NCBI GenBank assembly: GCA_030536295.1
Contig: JAUNQH010000013.1
Coordinates: 1-43,232 of the forward strand
Direction of reading: 5' to 3'
DNA length: 43,232 nt
Origin: Clostridia bacterium
GTDB lineage: Bacteria > Bacillota > Clostridia > Christensenellales > Aristaeellaceae
The translations under genes were made by a program, and so were the position numbers. The notes beneath the pieces are model-generated. The model ran no database searches. It was not told where the DNA came from and saw nothing but the letters and a program-made list of their open reading frames with translations. Positions 43,201 to 43,232 of the stretch are shown here, one piece after another (the stretch's first letter is position 1; each line of letters opens with the position of its first letter).

Positions 43201-43229
43201 TTTTTCCGGCTATACGGATGCCGGAAAAA
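43201..43229. terminator. Symmetric terminator-like hairpin at the right edge
   Basis: TTTTTCCGGC (43201-43210) pairs perfectly with GCCGGAAAAA (43220-43229). With T and A flanks it can stop transcription in either direction, probably of a gene beyond the window. The gap 43107-43200 holds no gene I can support. Confidence 0.6.
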
Positions 43230-43232
43230 TAC

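Noticed and set aside
1-43232. tRNA, rRNA and riboswitch genes
   Set aside because: I looked through the intergenic stretches and saw no cloverleaf, rRNA core sequence or recognisable riboswitch; covariance searches could not be run.

Overview
The window is GC-rich bacterial chromosome. It suggests a monoderm Bacillota of class Clostridia, probably an uncultured gut or rumen lineage of the Christensenellales/Oscillospirales kind. The reasons are strong AGGAGG ribosome sites, sigma-A promoters (TTGACA/TATAAT), AddA-type recombination, a parS sequence identical to the Bacillus consensus, lipoproteins, and cell-wall proteins with Thr-Pro wall spacers and sortase-like tails. The genus cannot be read from the sequence.

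Positions 1-24750 form a cell-surface region. A minus-strand unit with its own sigma-A promoter (about 22950) encodes a parvulin-type foldase (22869-21541), a 1874-residue surface protein (21512-15888) and a beta-helix/InlB-repeat surface protein (15891-12475). A separate promoter with an 11-bp-spaced direct repeat then drives a giant composite adhesin (12168 to beyond position 1; at least 4056 residues). Divergent from the foldase promoter lies an IdeS/Mac-like cysteine endopeptidase (23173-24747). The protease and two of the surface proteins end in a related tail: [I/P]PxTGD, a hydrophobic stretch and basic residues. The adhesin's tail lies outside the window. The foldase probably helps these large exported proteins fold. 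No sortase is in the window.

Positions 24800-28900 carry small plus-strand units: a 91-residue protein joining a double-glycine (bacteriocin-type) leader to a bacterial SH3 domain, a TrmH/SpoU RNA methyltransferase, a secreted two-SH3b protein, a lipoprotein and a DUF1015 protein.

Positions 28950-32040 carry central metabolism: a fucose/arabinose isomerase-like protein (minus), glyceraldehyde-3-phosphate dehydrogenase (plus) and a DUF1858 CxxC protein (plus).

Positions 32040-43232 look like the replication-origin neighbourhood, all genes on the minus strand: rimO-pgsA, then dnaN-recF, then addA and an alkaline-phosphatase-superfamily gene, then a metallo-beta-lactamase-fold gene. The dnaN-pgsA gap contains DnaA boxes, an AT-rich stretch and a six-unit DnaA-trio. 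Two perfect parS sites lie in and just upstream of addA. dnaA is not in the window. A second DnaA-box cluster with an inverted repeat lies between convergent genes at 32100-32320. The three observations most worth following are the GG-leader SH3 protein, the wall-anchored IdeS-like protease with its foldase/adhesin unit, and the dnaA-detached origin.
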